17,046 nt of DNA from CAZJNX01 sp964547415. GTDB taxonomy: Bacteria; Pseudomonadota; Alphaproteobacteria; Rhizobiales; Amorphaceae. This document shows positions 14,315 through 17,046 of the stretch, in pieces. The translations under genes and the position numbers were made by a program. Each line of letters opens with the position of its first letter. Position 1 is the first letter of the stretch. The DNA lies in assembly GCA_964547415.1 (NCBI GenBank), contig CAZJNX010000101.1, forward strand, positions 1 to 17,046, read 5' to 3'. The notes beneath the pieces were generated by a model. It did no database searches, was not told the DNA's origin, and saw only the letters and a list, made by a program, of their open reading frames with translations.

Positions 14315-14977
14315 TCAGACCGGCCAGGTCTCGAGGCGCCACGCGGAGTCCCAGAACAGGTACTCGAGGCGGGTGGCGGCCGTGTAGGCGACGTGCATCC
14401 GCGCGACCGCGTCGGCCGAGGCGGCCTCGGCGGCGCGGTCCGTCGCGCCGATCACCCCGCGCACCGCCTCGTGGAAGTCCTCGCCCGCATAGGTGTCGAT
14501 CCACGCCTGGTAGGGGTTGGGCGCGGCGGCGCGGGAGAGGATGTCCCGCCCCACCTCCGCGTAGATCCAGAAGCAGGGAAGGAGCGCGGCGAGCACCACC
14601 TCGTAGGGCTCCCCCCACGCCGTCGCCATCAGGTAGGAGACGTAGTGGTGGGTGGCCGGGGCGAGCGGGGCGTCGCGGAACTCGTCCTGCGTGATGCCGA
14701 AGGTCTCAAAGAAGCCCTCGTGGAGGGAGCGCTCCACCACGATCGCCTCCTCGGCGGCCTTGGCGAAGCGGATGATGTCGTCCGCCTCCCGCGCCTTGGC
14801 GGCGGCGACGGCGAGCGCCCGGCCGAAGCCCTCGAGGTAGTGGGCGTCCTGGATCACGTAGCGCACGAAGCGCTCGCGGGTGAGGGTGCCCGCGGCGAGC
14901 TCCGTGTTGAAGGGCATCGTCCGGATGGTCTCGTAGGCGGGAAGGTTCCTCGTCCAGGCGTCCTCGGAAAAGGGCAT
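14315..14977 (-). CDS. tenA: TenA-family aminopyrimidine aminohydrolase
   Basis: An all-helical thiaminase-II-type enzyme of 220 residues that salvages thiamin breakdown products by hydrolysing the aminopyrimidine amine. The catalytic residues of Bacillus subtilis TenA appear at identical positions: Asp44 and Tyr47 (QDAHYL), Tyr112, Cys135 and Tyr139 (LLPCFWIY), Tyr163 and Glu205 (RLEYLFWD). It is therefore the cysteine-containing TenA_C type and should be active. The ATG at 14977 has GGAG upstream and lies 29 bases after the stress-protein stop, so the two are probably in one transcript. The frame extends further upstream across the stress-protein gene, but that part is an out-of-frame shadow. 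No other thiamin genes are nearby. Confidence 0.95.
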   Translation of the reverse strand: MPFSEDAWTRNLPAYETIRTMPFNTELAAGTLTRERFVRYVIQDAHYLEGFGRALAVAAAKAREADDIIRFAKAAEEAIVVERSLHEGFFETFGITQDEFRDAPLAPATHHYVSYLMATAWGEPYEVVLAALLPCFWIYAEVGRDILSRAAAPNPYQAWIDTYAGEDFHEAVRGVIGATDRAAEAASADAVARMHVAYTAATRLEYLFWDSAWRLETWPV

Positions 14978-15006
14978 GGCGTCGCTCCGGTGGAATGGCG
15001 GGGTGG

Positions 15007-15522
15007 TCAGGCGAGGGCGGCGATCGCCTCGTCGTCGAGGTTGCCGGGCACGATGGTGATGGGGATGCGGTAGTGCCCGGCGTGGCGGCCCGCGAGCGCG
15101 GAAACGAGCGGGCCCGGTCCTTCGGGGCCGGTGGCGGCGGCGAGGACCAGGATCGCGATGTCCTCGTCCTCGGCGATCTCCTTGAGGATCTCCTCGCTCT
15201 TCACCCCCTCGCGCACCCGCGTCTCCGGCGTGATGGCGGCGACGGAGGCGGCCCGGTCCACGTATTTGGCAAGGAGGTCCCGGGCCGCGGCCGTCGCCTC
15301 GTCGCGCATCATCTTCTCGACGCCGAGCCAGTGCTGGAAGTCGCCCGGCGCCACGACGGCGAGGAGGACGAGGGCGCCCCTGGTGCGCTCCGCGCGCTTG
15401 GCGGCGTAGACCACCGCCCGGTCGCACTCGGGCGTCTCGTCCACCACGACCAGGAACTTGCGCCGGTGCCCCTCCTCGAACGCGCGGCGCTGGACGATCT
15501 CGGGAAGCGGGGCCTTGGCCAT
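15007..15522 (-). CDS. Universal stress protein (UspA family)
   Basis: A cytoplasmic protein of 171 residues with a single Usp domain. The first strand is KFLVVVDETPE, with Asp29 at the family's conserved position. The nucleotide-binding pattern G-2x-G-9x-G is present as Gly132, Gly135 and Gly145. The usual Ser/Thr after the last Gly is Arg146, so ATP binding is uncertain. The family ends with a PVxVVP-like strand, here IPITIVPG. It starts 13 bases after the lolA stop without a strong ribosome site and is followed by tenA, so it appears to be the middle of a lolA-usp-tenA transcript. Confidence 0.9.
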   Translation of the reverse strand: MAKAPLPEIVQRRAFEEGHRRKFLVVVDETPECDRAVVYAAKRAERTRGALVLLAVVAPGDFQHWLGVEKMMRDEATAAARDLLAKYVDRAASVAAITPETRVREGVKSEEILKEIAEDEDIAILVLAAATGPEGPGPLVSALAGRHAGHYRIPITIVPGNLDDEAIAALA

Positions 15523-15535
15523 GGCGCGGCCCGCG

Positions 15536-16189
15536 CTACTCGAGGATGCGGGTGTAGTCGATCTTGAACAGGCCCGGGTCCACGTTGACGCCCGTCGACA
15601 CGTTGTAGATCGAAACGGACGTCTCCTGTCCCTTGGAGTCGACGACGTTCCACTGGCGCAGCTCGCTGGTCTCGGAATCGAAGAAGAGCGTCAGCTTGCC
15701 GTCGCCGAAGGCGGTGTTCTCCTCGATCACCACCTCCACGTTGTCCGGGCCCACGTTGACGCGGGTCACCTTGGCGTCGCGGGTGAGGTCGAAGCCGTCG
15801 TCGAGGAGGAAGCGCAGCGGCGTGCGGTCGAGCGGCCAGATGTCCTGGGTGGCGCGCTTGCGGTCGCGCACGGCGACGGACTTGCCGTCGGCGATGATGT
15901 CGAGCGTGGACGGCGGATTGTAGAAGAAGCGCACCCGGCCCGGGCGCAGGATGGCGAACTGGCCGTCGGTACGCTGGCCCCGCGGGCCGAACTGGACGAA
16001 CTGGCCCTTCATGGTGCGGATCGAGTTGAAGTAGCGGTTGATGCGCTCCAGCGTGTCGGTGGCCGCCCCGGCCGGCGCGGCGCCGAGGAGGGGCGCGGCG
16101 ACCGCGGCGGCGGCCCCGCCGGCCAGGACGGCGAGGGCGCGGCGGCGCGTGAGGGGACGGCGGGCGTCCCCGGACGGGATCGTCGACAT
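15536..16189 (-). CDS. lolA: Outer-membrane lipoprotein carrier protein LolA
   Basis: A periplasmic chaperone of 217 residues that carries lipoproteins from the LolCDE complex to the outer membrane. The mature part starts near TDTLERINRYFNSIRTMKGQF, and has GRVRFFYNPPSTLDIIADGK and a C-terminal domain with LTLFFDSETSELRQWNVVDS, all typical LolA segments. The export signal is unusual: TRRRALAVLAGGAAAAVAAP (from Thr14) resembles a twin-arginine signal, with cleavage near residue 43. The ATG at 16189 gives a sensible signal peptide; longer starts would bury it. It follows ftsK by 128 bases on the same strand, an arrangement commonly seen in alphaproteobacteria. Confidence 0.92.
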   Translation of the reverse strand: MSTIPSGDARRPLTRRRALAVLAGGAAAAVAAPLLGAAPAGAATDTLERINRYFNSIRTMKGQFVQFGPRGQRTDGQFAILRPGRVRFFYNPPSTLDIIADGKSVAVRDRKRATQDIWPLDRTPLRFLLDDGFDLTRDAKVTRVNVGPDNVEVVIEENTAFGDGKLTLFFDSETSELRQWNVVDSKGQETSVSIYNVSTGVNVDPGLFKIDYTRILE

Positions 16190-16285
16190 GGGCGTTCTAC
16201 TCTTGTCGCTTCGCTCTCGGCCGGAGGTAGGCGCTCTCGCGGGCGACCTCCATGGCCCTTGCCCATGATTTTCGCCGCTCCCGCC

Positions 16286-16304
16286 CGCCGCCGCAAGGGC
16301 GGCG
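16286..16304 (-). terminator. Hairpin between ftsK and lolA
   Basis: CGCCGCC (16286-16292) pairs perfectly with GGCGGCG (16298-16304) around a five-base loop, beginning 13 bases after the ftsK stop. A short A-rich patch (GAAAAT on the minus strand) follows. It may end or attenuate ftsK transcription. Confidence 0.4.
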
Positions 16305-16317
16305 TGCCGCACCCCCG

Positions 16318-17046
16318 TCAGGCGACCTCGTCCTCCTCCTGGGCCGGCACCAGGATCTCCCGCTTGCCGGCGTGGTTGGCGGGTCCGACCACCCCCTCCT
16401 TCTCCATGCGCTCGATGAGGGAGGCGGCGCGGTTGTAGCCGATGGACAGGCGCCGCTGCACGTAGCTGGTGGAGGCCTTGCGGTCGCGCAGGACGAGGGC
16501 GACGGCCCGGTCGTAAAGGTCCTCCGACTCCGACAGGTTGTCGACGCCGGAGCCGCCGCCGGATCCGCCCGACGCGCCGCCGCCGTCATCCTCCCCGTCC
16601 TCGTCGGTCACCTCGCCGAGGTAGTCGGGCGCCCCTTGCGCCTTCAGGTGCCCGACCACGTCCTCCACCTCCTCGTCGGACACGAACGGCCCGTGGACGC
16701 GCTGGATACGCCCGCCGCCCGCCATGAACAGCATGTCGCCCATGCCGAGGAGCTGCTCGGCGCCCATCTCGCCGAGGATGGTGCGGCTGTCGATCTTCGA
16801 GGTGACCTGGAAGGAGATGCGGGTCGGGAAGTTCGCCTTGATGGTGCCGGTGATGACGTCCACCGACGGGCGCTGCGTCGCCATGATGAGGTGGATGCCG
16901 GCCGCGCGCGCCATCTGGGCGAGGCGCTGGATCGCGCCCTCGATGTCCTTGCCGGCCACCATCATGAGGTCGGCCATCTCGTCGACGATGACGACGATGT
17001 AGGGCATCGGCTCGAACTCGAGCACCTCCTCCTCGAAGATCGCCTC
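16318..17046 (-). CDS. ftsK: DNA translocase FtsK, C-terminal part
   Basis: The 242 C-terminal residues of a septal DNA pump that segregates chromosomes and activates XerCD at dif; the gene runs off the right edge of the window. The motor domain is represented by the Walker B region YIVVIVDEMADLMM and the FtsK/SpoIIIE blocks MATQRPSVDVITGTIKANFP, TSKIDSRTILGEMGAEQLLG and GDMLFMAGG. After a Gly/Ser/Asp-rich linker (DGEDDGGGASGGSGGGSG) comes the gamma winged helix, YDRAVALVLRDRKASTSYVQ followed by RRLSIGYNRAASLIERME, which reads KOPS sequences. The frame is open to the window end, so the start is not visible. Confidence 0.96.
   Translation of the reverse strand, partial: EAIFEEEVLEFEPMPYIVVIVDEMADLMMVAGKDIEGAIQRLAQMARAAGIHLIMATQRPSVDVITGTIKANFPTRISFQVTSKIDSRTILGEMGAEQLLGMGDMLFMAGGGRIQRVHGPFVSDEEVEDVVGHLKAQGAPDYLGEVTDEDGEDDGGGASGGSGGGSGVDNLSESEDLYDRAVALVLRDRKASTSYVQRRLSIGYNRAASLIERMEKEGVVGPANHAGKREILVPAQEEDEVA

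Noticed and set aside
14315..15427. A long minus-strand frame that joins tenA to 150 extra N-terminal residues
   Set aside because: The extra part is an out-of-frame reading of the stress-protein gene. The ATG at 14977 has a ribosome site and gives residue numbers identical to B. subtilis TenA.
1..17046. CRISPR array, tRNA or rRNA genes, integrase or transposase
   Set aside because: No regularly spaced repeats, no cloverleaf-like stretch with the conserved T-loop, and no mobile-element protein were found in any frame.

Overview
The window is very GC-rich, densely coded bacterial chromosome. Gene content (a 498-residue phosphomannomutase/phosphoglucomutase, an ftsK-lolA neighbourhood, homogentisate catabolism, an IclR-controlled acyl-CoA ligase set) and CtrA-like sites suggest an alphaproteobacterium, perhaps Hyphomicrobiales. 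That is inference; there is no rRNA or other phylogenetic marker. No tRNA, rRNA, CRISPR array, transposase or phage gene was seen.

Left part (1-7048): about 730 bases hold no convincing gene but contain a degenerate 53-bp tandem duplication. Next is a short-chain dehydrogenase (SDR) on the minus strand, broken by an internal TAG and a one-base deletion. Diverging from it is an IclR-family regulator, followed on the same strand by an acyl-CoA dehydrogenase, two intact SDRs and an acid-CoA ligase. Together these look like a route that activates an alicyclic or aromatic carboxylic acid to its CoA ester and oxidises the ring or chain. A 28-bp element upstream of iclR recurs inverted upstream of the ligase gene (20 of 28 positions, 11 consecutive), so it is probably the IclR operator.

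Middle part (7049-12226): a MarR-family regulator diverges from homogentisate 1,2-dioxygenase (hmgA) across a short dyad. A small multidrug-resistance transporter and a Cys-rich exported protein lie on the minus strand. They are followed by a fumarylacetoacetate-hydrolase-family enzyme and a metallo-beta-lactamase-fold protein that lacks the usual second-zinc ligands. This is the homogentisate end of tyrosine/phenylalanine breakdown, but no maleylacetoacetate isomerase gene is present. GC-rich hairpins sit in each convergent gap; the one at 7119-7186 has 26-bp arms.

Right part (12227-17046): everything is on the minus strand. In transcription order the genes are ftsK (C-terminal part only, running off the window), lolA, a universal stress protein, tenA, the hexose-phosphate mutase and a small predicted membrane protein. 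The region between the last two holds two near-consensus CtrA boxes as an inverted pair, a perfect 14-bp palindrome and 10-bp direct repeats.

The best leads are the shared IclR operator and its catabolic set, the divergent metal site of the MBL protein, the two-lesion SDR pseudogene, the long inverted repeat at 7119-7186, and the CtrA-like regulatory patch.
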